64,000 nucleotides of DNA from Chitinophaga pinensis (GTDB lineage Bacteria > Bacteroidota > Bacteroidia > Chitinophagales > Chitinophagaceae): NCBI GenBank assembly GCA_902167325.1, contig LR632930.1, positions 3,348,001 through 3,412,000 on the forward strand. The letters run 5' to 3'. The first letter of the stretch is position 1. Every line of letters begins with the position of its first letter. A model generated the notes under the pieces. It made no database searches and was not told the origin of the DNA. It worked only from the letters and a program-made list of their open reading frames with translations. Below are positions 17,485 through 25,079 of the stretch, piece after piece. The position numbers were made by a program, and so were the translations under genes.

Positions 17485-18711
17485 ATGCAAACCATTTCCA
17501 GAAAGCCCGAAGCAGTGGCTTTATCATTATCATCCGCCAGTAAAAAGACGGGTCTGCCGGCAGCATTATGGGCACTAACCATTGCCGCTTTCGGCATCGG
17601 AACCACCGAATTCGTGATTGTAGGGCTACTGCCTACCGTAGCGGAAGATTTAGCGATTAGTATTCCATCGGCAGGGTTGCTGGTGAGTCTTTATGCCATG
17701 GGTGTTGCGGTAGGGGCGCCGGTGCTTACTGCACTCACCAGCCGTATCCCCCGGAAAACGTTGTTGATTTCCCTCATGGCGCTGTTCATTCTGGGGAATG
17801 GACTGGCCTCCATTGCCCCCGGTTTTTATACGCTGGTACTCGCCCGGATTGTGACGGGCTTTGCGCACGGGGTGTTCTTTGCAGTTGGAGCTACCATCGC
17901 CGCGGCTATGGTAGCCCCGGAGAAGCGCGCCACTGCCATTGCCATTATGTTTGCAGGGCTAACACTCGCCATCGTTACTGGCGTGCCGCTGGGCACTTTC
18001 ATAGGCCAGCATTTTGGTTGGCGGGCCACCTTCATCGGCGTGGCTTTGCTGGGTGTGGTGGGGCTCACGGCCAGTGCGGCACTCGTTCCCAATAACCTGA
18101 AGAACAATGAATCCGCTTCCCTTACCGGTCAGCTGAAAGTATTGGCCAACAAGCGGCTGTTACTGGCCTTCCTGATGACGGCACTGGGATACGGAGGTAC
18201 GTTCGTGGCATTCACGTACCTGTCGCCCATATTGCAGGAGGTAACCGGACTTCGGGAATCTGCGGTAAGCCTGATCCTGCTGCTGTATGGCATCGCCATT
18301 GCAATAGGGAACCTGGCAGGTGGGAAGGCTGCCAATAAAAACCCTTTAAAGGCCCTGTTGTGGATGTTCGTTTTACAGGCTGTTGTGCTGCTCGTTTTCA
18401 CATTTACAGCCCATGATAAGGTGTGGAGTATTGTGACGCTTTTTGCACTGGGGGGCTTATCATTCGCCAATGTGCCCGGGTTGCAGTTGTATGTGGTACA
18501 GGTGGCGGAAAAATATCTGCCCGGTACGGAGGATGTAGCCTCTGCCTTCAATATCGCTGCGTTCAATATCGGTATCGCAATTGGGGCTTATGTAGGCGGA
18601 CTGGTAGTGGTATCCCCCCTCGGATTGGAATCCACGCCATGGGTAGGAGCGTTGTTTGTATTACTGGCTGTACTGGTGACATTATACAGCGCCCGCATTA
18701 GCAGGAAATAG
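17485..18711 (+). CDS. MFS transporter, DHA1-type
   Basis: The 408-residue protein has twelve hydrophobic helices. FGIGTTEFVIVGLLP in helix 1 and the motif around SRIPRKTLLISLMAL after helix 2 match DHA1 drug or sugar efflux proteins of the AraJ/YdhP type. The antiporter motif C region appears as GLTLAIVTGVPLGTFIG. The likely role is export of a toxic or metabolic compound under the divergent LysR regulator. Confidence 0.85.
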   Translation: MQTISRKPEAVALSLSSASKKTGLPAALWALTIAAFGIGTTEFVIVGLLPTVAEDLAISIPSAGLLVSLYAMGVAVGAPVLTALTSRIPRKTLLISLMALFILGNGLASIAPGFYTLVLARIVTGFAHGVFFAVGATIAAAMVAPEKRATAIAIMFAGLTLAIVTGVPLGTFIGQHFGWRATFIGVALLGVVGLTASAALVPNNLKNNESASLTGQLKVLANKRLLLAFLMTALGYGGTFVAFTYLSPILQEVTGLRESAVSLILLLYGIAIAIGNLAGGKAANKNPLKALLWMFVLQAVVLLVFTFTAHDKVWSIVTLFALGGLSFANVPGLQLYVVQVAEKYLPGTEDVASAFNIAAFNIGIAIGAYVGGLVVVSPLGLESTPWVGALFVLLAVLVTLYSARISRK

Positions 18712-18777
18712 CCTTTGGTTGTGCACCAAAAGCTGGTGGCAGGTTTAGAGCATCAGGCTAGTAGGATCAGAAATATT

Positions 18778-18807
18778 TTTGGATTTTGATATAAAAATGT
18801 AGATTTG
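18778..18807 (+). promoter_or_regulatory. Promoter of the tRNA-Pro gene
   Basis: TTTG at 18778-18781 and TAGATTTG at 18800-18807 with an 18-base spacer match the Bacteroidota promoter consensus exactly. The tRNA begins 11 bases after the -7 box. Confidence 0.8.
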
Positions 18808-18817
18808 CGACCCCGTA

Positions 18818-18891
18818 CGGGATGTAGCGCAGCCCGGTAGCGCGCGTCGTTCGGGACGACGAGGCCGCTGGTTCGAATCCAGTCATCCCGA
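18818..18891 (+). tRNA. tRNA-Pro (anticodon CGG)
   Basis: The 74-base sequence folds into a complete cloverleaf: acceptor CGGGATG/CATCCCG, D arm GCGC/GCGC, anticodon stem CGTCG/CGACG with loop TTCGGGA (anticodon CGG, reads CCG), and T arm GCTGG-TTCGAAT-CCAGT. CCA is not encoded. It is followed by a terminator. Confidence 0.95.
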
Positions 18892-18919
18892 CTTCCGGAG
18901 AAATCCAGAAAACAAAAAA

Positions 18920-18950
18920 GCCCGCAAGACTTAAGTTTTGCGGGCTTTTT
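18920..18950 (+). terminator. Terminator of the tRNA-Pro gene
   Basis: GCCCGCAA at 18920-18927 pairs with TTGCGGGC at 18938-18945, followed by five T. Confidence 0.85.
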
Positions 18951-19053
18951 CGTTTTATTAATCCCTGTGTGCCGATGTGTGTATTTTTTCAGGAAATTGT
19001 CTCCTCGAAAACCACGCAACAATTAATGCAGAACTTTGCGCTGATAAACTTTT

Positions 19054-19482
19054 ATGGGTATGATTAGAAAAATTGAAGAATCAGATTATCAAAGGCTGAT
19101 AAACATATGGGAGAGTGCGGTACTGAATACACACGATTTCCTGAAAGAAGAAGATTTTCACTATTACAAGGAACATATTCCCACATACTTTGAACATGTT
19201 ATATTGTTTGGGTATGAAAAAGGCGGGACTTTAGCAGGATTTATGGGAGTTGCTGGTGAAAACCTTGAAATGCTCTTCATTCACAACGATTATCGTGGCA
19301 AAGGAATTGGGAAAAAGCTGATTTCGTATGGAATAGATCAGTTAAAGATATCCAAAGTAGATGTGAATGAACAAAATACCCAGGCAGTTGATTTCTATAA
19401 GCATGTAGGATTTCGCGTTTTAAGCAGAACTGAATTAGATGGACAGGGCAAAGCGTATCCGATTTTAAACATGGGATTATAA
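19054..19482 (+). CDS. GNAT family N-acetyltransferase
   Basis: The 142-residue protein (or 140 from the alternative ATG at 19060) has the GNAT acetyl-CoA loop in IHNDYRGKGIGKKLI (about residues 80-94) and the C-terminal FYKHVGFRVLSR motif. It resembles YjaB-like single-domain acetyltransferases. The substrate is unknown. Codon use is clearly more AT-rich than in most of the window, and the gene lies just after a tRNA, so it may have been acquired by transfer. Confidence 0.85.
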   Translation: MGMIRKIEESDYQRLINIWESAVLNTHDFLKEEDFHYYKEHIPTYFEHVILFGYEKGGTLAGFMGVAGENLEMLFIHNDYRGKGIGKKLISYGIDQLKISKVDVNEQNTQAVDFYKHVGFRVLSRTELDGQGKAYPILNMGL

Positions 19483-19511
19483 CGCAGCCTTTTCATGTTA
19501 AGGATTAGTGT

Positions 19512-20210
19512 TCAGCAAATCATCAACAGTCTGCTCTCTCCGGGTTTTTCCATTGGTGCGCGGTGAATACAAGGCGGAACCAGACTTCCGGGATGATCAA
19601 CCGCCAGCCTCCATAAGTGACCTGTACCTAAGTTTATGGGCCGTGCATCAAGTTCAGCCTGATAGTGCAGATCAAAGAAATGTTCACTCAGGAATGCTTC
19701 AAAACCCTCATCCGCTCCATCATATAGTTTCTTGAGTTCATTACGTATCTCCGGAATAAGTATTTTCTTTTTGCCTTGTGCATTTGGCAATATATCACTG
19801 GCCTCGCCATAGTAGGTGCATAAAAAGGTATGGGTTGGTATGGGGGAGCGGTCTACGTGCCAGGAATAAACATCGGTGGGCAAAAATGGGAAAGTATCAT
19901 CGCGGTCATAGTAGCTGATCACATTAAGGACAGGCGATGCACCATGTGCTTTCAATAACTCCAGGTCACTTAAAAGTATTTCACGGGCAAGCTGCCCTTG
20001 TTCACTTAACTCAAGTTCATGAAGTTCTGCTGGTTCTATGGTTGTTATATTTCCGCATTGTGCAACCTTTCTTACAATCTCAGAAAAATCACCTGTCAGA
20101 TTACGTGTCCAGCAAATTGCATTGATTTCTCCCGTGTACGGTGTAGCAACCAGGTCCTGAAAATTGGTGACATAGCCAATCTGTTTCTCTGTTTGAGATA
20201 AATCTATCAT
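19512..20210 (-). CDS. DUF1826-like protein
   Basis: The product is 232 residues from the ATG at 20210; a longer start at 20270 lies in AT-rich upstream DNA. The segment WHVDRSPIPTHTFLCTYYGE (about residues 125-145) and the C-terminal LWRLAVDHPGSLVPPCIHRAP resemble DUF1826, a family of unknown function with conserved His/Asp residues. The His-x-Asp and later HRAP suggest a metal site, which is an inference. It is cytoplasmic, monocistronic and convergent with the GNAT gene. Confidence 0.6.
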   Translation of the reverse strand: MIDLSQTEKQIGYVTNFQDLVATPYTGEINAICWTRNLTGDFSEIVRKVAQCGNITTIEPAELHELELSEQGQLAREILLSDLELLKAHGASPVLNVISYYDRDDTFPFLPTDVYSWHVDRSPIPTHTFLCTYYGEASDILPNAQGKKKILIPEIRNELKKLYDGADEGFEAFLSEHFFDLHYQAELDARPINLGTGHLWRLAVDHPGSLVPPCIHRAPMEKPGESRLLMIC

Positions 20211-20414
20211 AATAGTTGATGTAAATATACGATCAATTGACAACGAAGAATGGGAATCGTATCTAAACAAATCTGGCCTAAAGCATATTTATCAGAACAG
20301 AAAGGTAACGGAACTAACCTGTCCATTTAATAATTATCAATGGATATATATGGATTTGCGTCAGATGTGCTGATGTAGCCCAATTAAATATCCTCCAATA
20401 CACCCCTGCCACCC

Positions 20415-20422
20415 TACTTTTG
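20415..20422 (+). promoter_or_regulatory. -7 box (TACTTTTG) for the gene at 20463
   Basis: TACTTTTG matches the Bacteroidota -7 consensus and lies 40 bases before the ATG at 20463. No clear -33 TTTG was found at the expected distance. Confidence 0.4.
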
Positions 20423-20462
20423 CATCTTACGTATATTCAGTTACAACAAATATTGTTCTCTT

Positions 20463-21227
20463 ATGGGAATCATCACATCAGTCATCACTTTTAGCGGCCG
20501 GGTAGGCAACGTTATCGGCTACAAGCGGGGCGGGAAGCACTGCCTGCGCTCCATGCCGGAATTAGTCCGGCAAACGGATAATACCCGCCGTGCCGCGAAA
20601 TGGTTTGGCGCAGCCAGCCGCAAAGGCGCCTTTATCCGCAATGCGGTAGCACCTGATATCGACATTTATTGCGATGGTGAGGTCGTGAACCGGCTGAACA
20701 GCACTATTGTGGCGGCTGGCAGAAATAACCACGCCGGCCTGAAGGGCTTCCGGTTCAACGGGCATGCCGGCATTGAGAAGTTCTTCCCGGAACTGCCTGT
20801 ATGCTCTCCGGAAGGAAAGCTCCATATTCCGGCTCAAAAGCTGCATGAATATGGCGATGCTGTACGGATGGAGATAAAACTCATCGCCACCCGGGTCGAC
20901 TTCGCCACCCGCGCCGTTACAGGCATGGATGCAGACATGCTGCACATCGACCTGGAGCAACCTTTCGAAGGGGCGGATCTGACGGTGGAGGTACCCGGCA
21001 AAGGGACTTTACTGGTCACCCTGCAGGTAAGAACCTTCCTGAAAGATGGCATCTCCTACAACCGGAAGTACAATGCTGCGGATATCATTGCCGTGATCGG
21101 GGATCAGGTTCCTGATGTAGCTATTGCAAAATCGCGCCCCCGTAAGAAATTACTCCTCCTGCCGCTTAAGGCTGGTCCCCAAACGGCTCCTGCAACGAAC
21201 GGTCAGGATCCCATCCCGCGGGAGTAA
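20463..21227 (+). CDS. Hypothetical protein with DUF6266-like N-terminus
   Basis: The 254-residue protein begins with SVITFSGRVGNVIGYKRGGK, a pattern (GKVGNVVGY plus basic residues) found at the start of DUF6266 and related Bacteroidota proteins of unknown function. The rest has beta-rich stretches and a Pro-rich, basic C-terminus ending with SRPRKKLLLLPLKAGPQ. There is no signal peptide. The gene stands alone, followed by an intergenic region that holds an 11-nt repeat array. The function is not known. Confidence 0.6.
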   Translation: MGIITSVITFSGRVGNVIGYKRGGKHCLRSMPELVRQTDNTRRAAKWFGAASRKGAFIRNAVAPDIDIYCDGEVVNRLNSTIVAAGRNNHAGLKGFRFNGHAGIEKFFPELPVCSPEGKLHIPAQKLHEYGDAVRMEIKLIATRVDFATRAVTGMDADMLHIDLEQPFEGADLTVEVPGKGTLLVTLQVRTFLKDGISYNRKYNAADIIAVIGDQVPDVAIAKSRPRKKLLLLPLKAGPQTAPATNGQDPIPRE

Positions 21228-21692
21228 CCCACCGCCATAAGAGGATATTTTGTTGTAAGTAATTCATTATCAAATCATTCGGAATTAAAATTTACCCGGC
21301 AGGTCACTCCTCCGCCAGCCATTGCCATGGGCTGCAGGCGCCTGATCTTCATTTTACATACCTCTCATCAGTTACATCTCACCTCCGGCACACATCCGCA
21401 TCATCTCCGCATCAAGTCCACCTTTTGTCCGCACTTAACTCGTATTTCAAGCGTATTTCAAGCGTAGTTGCCGGTATGTTACTTCGTATCTACGGTATAC
21501 TCTATCCTTGCTTAAAGTAACCGTTAAGTAACCAGATGGTAGGCTGTAAGGAAGGAGTAACTGCAAACAATTTGGTCTTTATCAGATAAGAAAATGAATC
21601 CTGAAGAATAAGCAACCTATCCCCGCTGCATTGTTACCATTGAAGGAGAGCCACCTGTGCAGAGATGATTTCCGTACTGACATGGAAACAGG
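21228..21692. other. Intergenic region without genes, convergent gene ends
   Basis: This 465-base stretch separates two convergent genes. I see no coding potential. Its central part (21374-21560) is the 11-nt period array described separately; no strong terminator hairpin was found. Confidence 0.7.
21374..21560. repeat. Degenerate 11-nt tandem array A
   Basis: About 17 units keep an 11-base register. Clear neighbours are CCGCATCATCT (21396) and CCGCATCAAGT (21407); TCGTATTTCAA (21440), GCGTATTTCAA (21451) and GCGTAGTTGCC (21462); GTAACCGTTAA (21517) and GTAACCAGATG (21528). Adjacent units resemble each other more than distant ones, as if single units had been duplicated and then drifted. It is not coding in a consistent frame, because 11 is not a multiple of three. 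Confidence 0.7.
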
Positions 21693-22295
21693 TTAATGCT
21701 GCTGCATAGCCAGCTTCTTTTCTAAATCCCGCACCTGAAGCTCCAATAATCGATCCTGATGGCGTTGTGTTCTGCGGTTCCAGATAGTCATCAACACAAA
21801 AAGACTAAACCCCATCAACACAAATTGTACCACACTCAGCCAGCCACCCCTTAACAGGTTATACATACCCATTTCCTCTTTCGTAACTTTTATACGCAAC
21901 AATTCATCTTCGGACCGGAAGATGTTTTCTGCCATATCTTCCAGCCGCTTATTCAACAGCAAAGTAGAGGTATCCCTCAGTTGGCAAAGTATAAACAGTC
22001 CGTTCATGAAGGGAGGGCAATCTGCCGCTATATCAGAGAACCGCTGTTGTATAACGGCTTTAGGCGCATCTTCTTCGAGGCCTCTGGATAATTCTGCCAT
22101 AAACAACAGGCCCTTTTTCTTCTCGCCTATATATTCAGCAAGTGTGGAATAGGCTGCCAGTTTATTCCGGATGCTGATGAGCTGATTGGTGCCGCCTATG
22201 CCTGTAATATTATACCAGTAGTACATTTGAAAAGCAATGCAGGCAACTACCAGAAACTTCCAAAGATTATCAGTTGGCAAAGAGGGGAAATTCAT
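21693..22295 (-). CDS. Hypothetical membrane protein
   Basis: The 200-residue protein has one hydrophobic segment near the N-terminus (about residues 10-27) and one near residue 150-170 (LSVVQFVLMGFSLFVLMTIW), followed by a charged, probably coiled-coil tail (DRLLELQVRDLEKKLAMQ). The domain between the helices (about residues 40-145) would face one side of the inner membrane, probably the periplasm. I do not recognise a family. Confidence 0.65.
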   Translation of the reverse strand: MNFPSLPTDNLWKFLVVACIAFQMYYWYNITGIGGTNQLISIRNKLAAYSTLAEYIGEKKKGLLFMAELSRGLEEDAPKAVIQQRFSDIAADCPPFMNGLFILCQLRDTSTLLLNKRLEDMAENIFRSEDELLRIKVTKEEMGMYNLLRGGWLSVVQFVLMGFSLFVLMTIWNRRTQRHQDRLLELQVRDLEKKLAMQQH

Positions 22296-22612
22296 ATCCT
22301 TTTTTACCTGTCAAGATGTATAAACGGACTGATTCGGGTGAACTTTTACAGGCAGGAGAGGTGGGGATATTGAAAGGGTACAGGATAAGAATTGTAAAAG
22401 TTATCTGTAAAACATTTGTTTAATAGGAGTAAACAAATTACATTTATAAATCGTCTCCCGGTGTATGTTTGTATGTAATAAGCCCATTTAGCAGCCTGTT
22501 TTATCGGGGAATTGATTTTGAACAGTTTAGTAATACTTAATTTGTGCCGGCCCCGGCGCCACTACCTTTTTATCGTTTGTAATTCATATTTCATCAGTTT
22601 AATTAAACAAAA
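22296..22612. other. Intergenic region with divergent promoters
   Basis: No gene is seen in these 317 bases. The stretch holds the start region of the minus-strand membrane protein gene, the inverted repeat and promoter at 22414-22446, and an AT-rich leader in front of the lipoprotein gene. Confidence 0.6.
22414..22446 (+). promoter_or_regulatory. Promoter overlapped by an inverted repeat
   Basis: TTTG at 22415-22418 and TACATTTA at 22439-22446 have a 20-base spacer and fit a Bacteroidota promoter. The spacer region contains the perfect inverted repeat ATTTGTTTA-N7-TAAACAAAT (22414-22438), a likely operator. The leader to the lipoprotein gene at 22613 would be about 165 bases. Confidence 0.5.
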
Positions 22613-23449
22613 ATGCCCATGAAAAAGATCCCTGTTGTGATCAGCCTCGCTGTGTTCGCACTGTCGTGCCAGAAAAATGATCTCCCGGAAGAAAAAGAAC
22701 GCCTCAATGCCCCTGAAGTATTAAGTAATACACTTGGTACTGTTTGTGATGATGTCATCATCAATGTTAACGCCAAGACTATAAACGTTAAAGGCGTCAC
22801 TTACACTTATCCTTACAATATTATTGACATGACCGGCTTCCCCAGTGATGTTTCCGGTAACTCCGTGCTGAAGACCAATTGTATTGATAACTCCTCCGCA
22901 TCCCCCTGGCAAATTGAGATGCATCATAGGAATGATTCATTATTCGGCATTGTAAGCAGTGTCTTTTCATCTTTAACCCAGCCGGCGGCTCCGTCTTACA
23001 GCCCTTATACCATGCAGGAGTTTGAAGCTGCCATGGATAATACGCCCTGGACCTCCGGAAGTGACGGGGCCGATTATGCGGCAACGATATTTAATGGTAC
23101 CATCCGTAAGAATCCTGCTGTGCAGAAGCTTCCCGGAATTTCAGTGGCATTGTTGGGGCCGGCATTGGCTCAGAACAAAGATTTTACTGAAATTACTTTA
23201 ACACAGGCTATCAATTACACCAATCACGCTGAGGCTTTTGTACTGGCAGTGGGGCTTATGGGACCAGGTATGCCCGATGTAATGGTTATTGACCATCGTT
23301 TTTTCAGGCACTCTTGTTTGGAATGTGAGCCTATTGAGAAAATCAGTGGCCGTCAGGGCCCCGGCACTGGAAGTGCTTCACGCTTGTCTAGTTACTTTGA
23401 TTATAATACGGCCAGTTCTATACGTTACTTTATGTACAACGGAATGTAA
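22613..23449 (+). CDS. Hypothetical lipoprotein
   Basis: The 278-residue protein has a lipoprotein signal with lipobox FALSC (Cys near residue 20); the ATG at 22619 is an equally good start (MKKIPVV). The mature part contains LGTVCDDVIINVNAKTINVK, suggesting a beta-structure start, and pairs of cysteines (VLKTNC, HSCLEC). I do not recognise a domain. It is probably anchored in the outer membrane. Confidence 0.65.
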   Translation: MPMKKIPVVISLAVFALSCQKNDLPEEKERLNAPEVLSNTLGTVCDDVIINVNAKTINVKGVTYTYPYNIIDMTGFPSDVSGNSVLKTNCIDNSSASPWQIEMHHRNDSLFGIVSSVFSSLTQPAAPSYSPYTMQEFEAAMDNTPWTSGSDGADYAATIFNGTIRKNPAVQKLPGISVALLGPALAQNKDFTEITLTQAINYTNHAEAFVLAVGLMGPGMPDVMVIDHRFFRHSCLECEPIEKISGRQGPGTGSASRLSSYFDYNTASSIRYFMYNGM

Positions 23450-23474
23450 TTAATAGTACTCCTTCGGATTCCAA

Positions 23475-23512
23475 TAAAAAAGGCTGCATTAATTGCAGCC
23501 TTTTTTATTGGA
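23475..23512. terminator. Bidirectional terminator
   Basis: GGCTGCA at 23482-23488 pairs with TGCAGCC at 23494-23500, flanked by AATAAAAAA on the left and TTTTTTATT on the right. It can end both the lipoprotein gene and the convergent DsrE gene. Confidence 0.9.
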
Positions 23513-23523
23513 ATTATTTCCTG

Positions 23524-23991
23524 TTATGGTTTAACAATCGCCCAGCCTTCCGCCTGGCGGAGAATGAGTTCACCATTCCCGCTGGGTACGATGGCAATGA
23601 AATCATATAATTCTTCCCGTGTAATTTTTCTTTCCTTGAGCGTATTGTTGCATTGTGCTACTATCACACCTTTTTCTACCAGCGCGATCAGGTCCTGTTC
23701 GTATTTACTGCCTTTTATCAAGGCATCGGTGCCGCCACTGAATGCCACCAGCTCAATGGTTAACCTGCCGGTCAGCCGGGGATCGTTCAGTGCGTTGTTA
23801 ATATTGCGGATGACTTTTTCAATTCTTTTGGGATCATTCACATCCAACTGGTAAATGGCATGGTACATCTTCTTACCCGCCTTTGCTCCGGTGAATGCCC
23901 GGTTTTTCTCCAATGCCCCTTTGCCGGTTTGCGCCGTAGCTGTTGCTGCTATCGTGAGTAATACCGCCAGCAGGAGTGTCACTTGTTTCAT
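23524..23991 (-). CDS. Exported DsrE family protein
   Basis: The 155-residue protein has a signal peptide (residues 1-20, cleavage before QTGK). The rest is a DsrE/DsrF-like fold: YHAIYQLDVNDPKRIEKVIR, VELVAFSGGTDAL-type strand (IELVAFSGGTDALIKG) and VIVAQCNNTLKER, which holds the single Cys (about residue 114) at the place of the sulfur-carrying Cys. DsrE proteins handle sulfur transfer in the cytoplasm; exported versions have no settled role. Confidence 0.75.
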   Translation of the reverse strand: MKQVTLLLAVLLTIAATATAQTGKGALEKNRAFTGAKAGKKMYHAIYQLDVNDPKRIEKVIRNINNALNDPRLTGRLTIELVAFSGGTDALIKGSKYEQDLIALVEKGVIVAQCNNTLKERKITREELYDFIAIVPSGNGELILRQAEGWAIVKP

Positions 23992-24025
23992 GCGCTTCAG
24001 TTTTATTGTTGTGGTGTAAATGTAT

Positions 24026-24982
24026 CTACTTTTCCGTCAGCCATCTGAACGTTTTCTCATCCGCCTCCAATACATCTTCCCCATCTTTGACTTTCCGCCA
24101 CTTTAACGCCACCACCGCAGTTGCCCTCGGTGCCACGCGCTCTTCTGAACGATGGGTGTGCAATACATAAAACATCTTGCCTGCTTTATCATGGAACACA
24201 TCGCCATGTCCGGCGCCGTTCTGTCCTACGGTGTGCCTGCTGATAATGGGGTTGCCGGTGTACTTCTTCCAGGGTCCCGTAGGAGTGGATGATGTTGCAT
24301 ATCCTACGGCGTAATCTTTATTCCGGAAATCGTTGGAGGAATAGATGAGGTAATAGGTGTTGTTATGTTTCAGCACGGTGGGTCCTTCTGCTACCGGCCA
24401 TTCCGCGTTGGCGGTGTTTTCCCAGCCGGCGGTGCTGGCGATGCATTCCTTTTCGGTTCCGGGAATCACATCCGATAAATCTGGTTTCATCTCTGTTACA
24501 AAGATGCGGTTGCCGTTTTGGAGTTTAACGTGGTAGAGGTACACCTTCCCGCCCGGATCAAAAAACACAAACGGATCTATCTGCTTCCCAGAACCACTTA
24601 TCGCCACGGGCTTCTCTTGCGTAAAAGGCCCTGCCGCACCGGCGGCCTTTGCAATAGCGATCTGTTCATTGGCGGTATAAGCCATGTAATAGCTGTTTCG
24701 GTATTTAAACACCTGCGGCGCCCAGAAGCCGCTGTTGCCGTAAGTATTACCTCGCTTCAGTGCAAAACGTTTTGTGCTGTCATCCGGCAGACGCCAGCTT
24801 TTGGCATCGGTAGACTCATACACCATGAAGCCCTGGCTGTTGCCGGTGCCGTACATGTAGTACTTCCCGTTATCGGAAAAGATGGTAGGGTCGGCGAGGA
24901 ATACAGATGGTTGTTGTGCTGCAGTGGGGAGTGCAGCGGTTATGATGGCGGCAGTATAGAAGAGTGTTTTTAATGGAAGCAT
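24026..24982 (-). CDS. Secreted glycoside hydrolase family 43 protein
   Basis: The 318-residue protein has a signal peptide (residues 1-22) and a five-bladed propeller of the GH43 type. The catalytic base is Asp in VFLADPTIFSD (about residue 31), the pKa-modulating Asp in KQIDPFVFFD (about 140), and the general acid Glu in VAEGPTVLKH (about 197). GH43 enzymes are arabinanases, arabinofuranosidases or xylosidases; specificity cannot be read. It precedes no SusC/D genes, so it is a stand-alone glycan enzyme, followed upstream by the DUF3472 lectin protein on the same strand. Confidence 0.85.
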   Translation of the reverse strand: MLPLKTLFYTAAIITAALPTAAQQPSVFLADPTIFSDNGKYYMYGTGNSQGFMVYESTDAKSWRLPDDSTKRFALKRGNTYGNSGFWAPQVFKYRNSYYMAYTANEQIAIAKAAGAAGPFTQEKPVAISGSGKQIDPFVFFDPGGKVYLYHVKLQNGNRIFVTEMKPDLSDVIPGTEKECIASTAGWENTANAEWPVAEGPTVLKHNNTYYLIYSSNDFRNKDYAVGYATSSTPTGPWKKYTGNPIISRHTVGQNGAGHGDVFHDKAGKMFYVLHTHRSEERVAPRATAVVALKWRKVKDGEDVLEADEKTFRWLTEK

Positions 24983-25026
24983 GGCAGCTCAATATAAAAA
25001 AAATCCTGCCAGCAGTTAAGCGGTAA

Positions 25027-25054
25027 TAAAAAACCCGTCACCTGCAGCGACGGG
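25027..25054 (-). terminator. Terminator of the DUF3472 gene
   Basis: CCCGTC at 25034-25039 pairs with GACGGG at 25049-25054; on the minus strand it is followed by a run of T. Confidence 0.8.
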
Positions 25055-25079
25055 CCTATTCAAATTATAATCTTTCAAT

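Noticed and set aside
18753..19022. Minus-strand 89-codon ORF across the tRNA-Pro gene
   Set aside because: It is antisense to the tRNA and its terminator; the DDWIRTSG-like sequence is a well-known artefact of translating tRNA genes.
21396..21560. CRISPR array at the 11-nt repeats
   Set aside because: Units are only 11 bases, have no spacers and no cas genes are near; the same holds for the arrays at 56274 and 63560.
20463..22295. Mobile element spanning array A and its neighbours
   Set aside because: No transposase, integrase, terminal repeats or target duplication could be seen.
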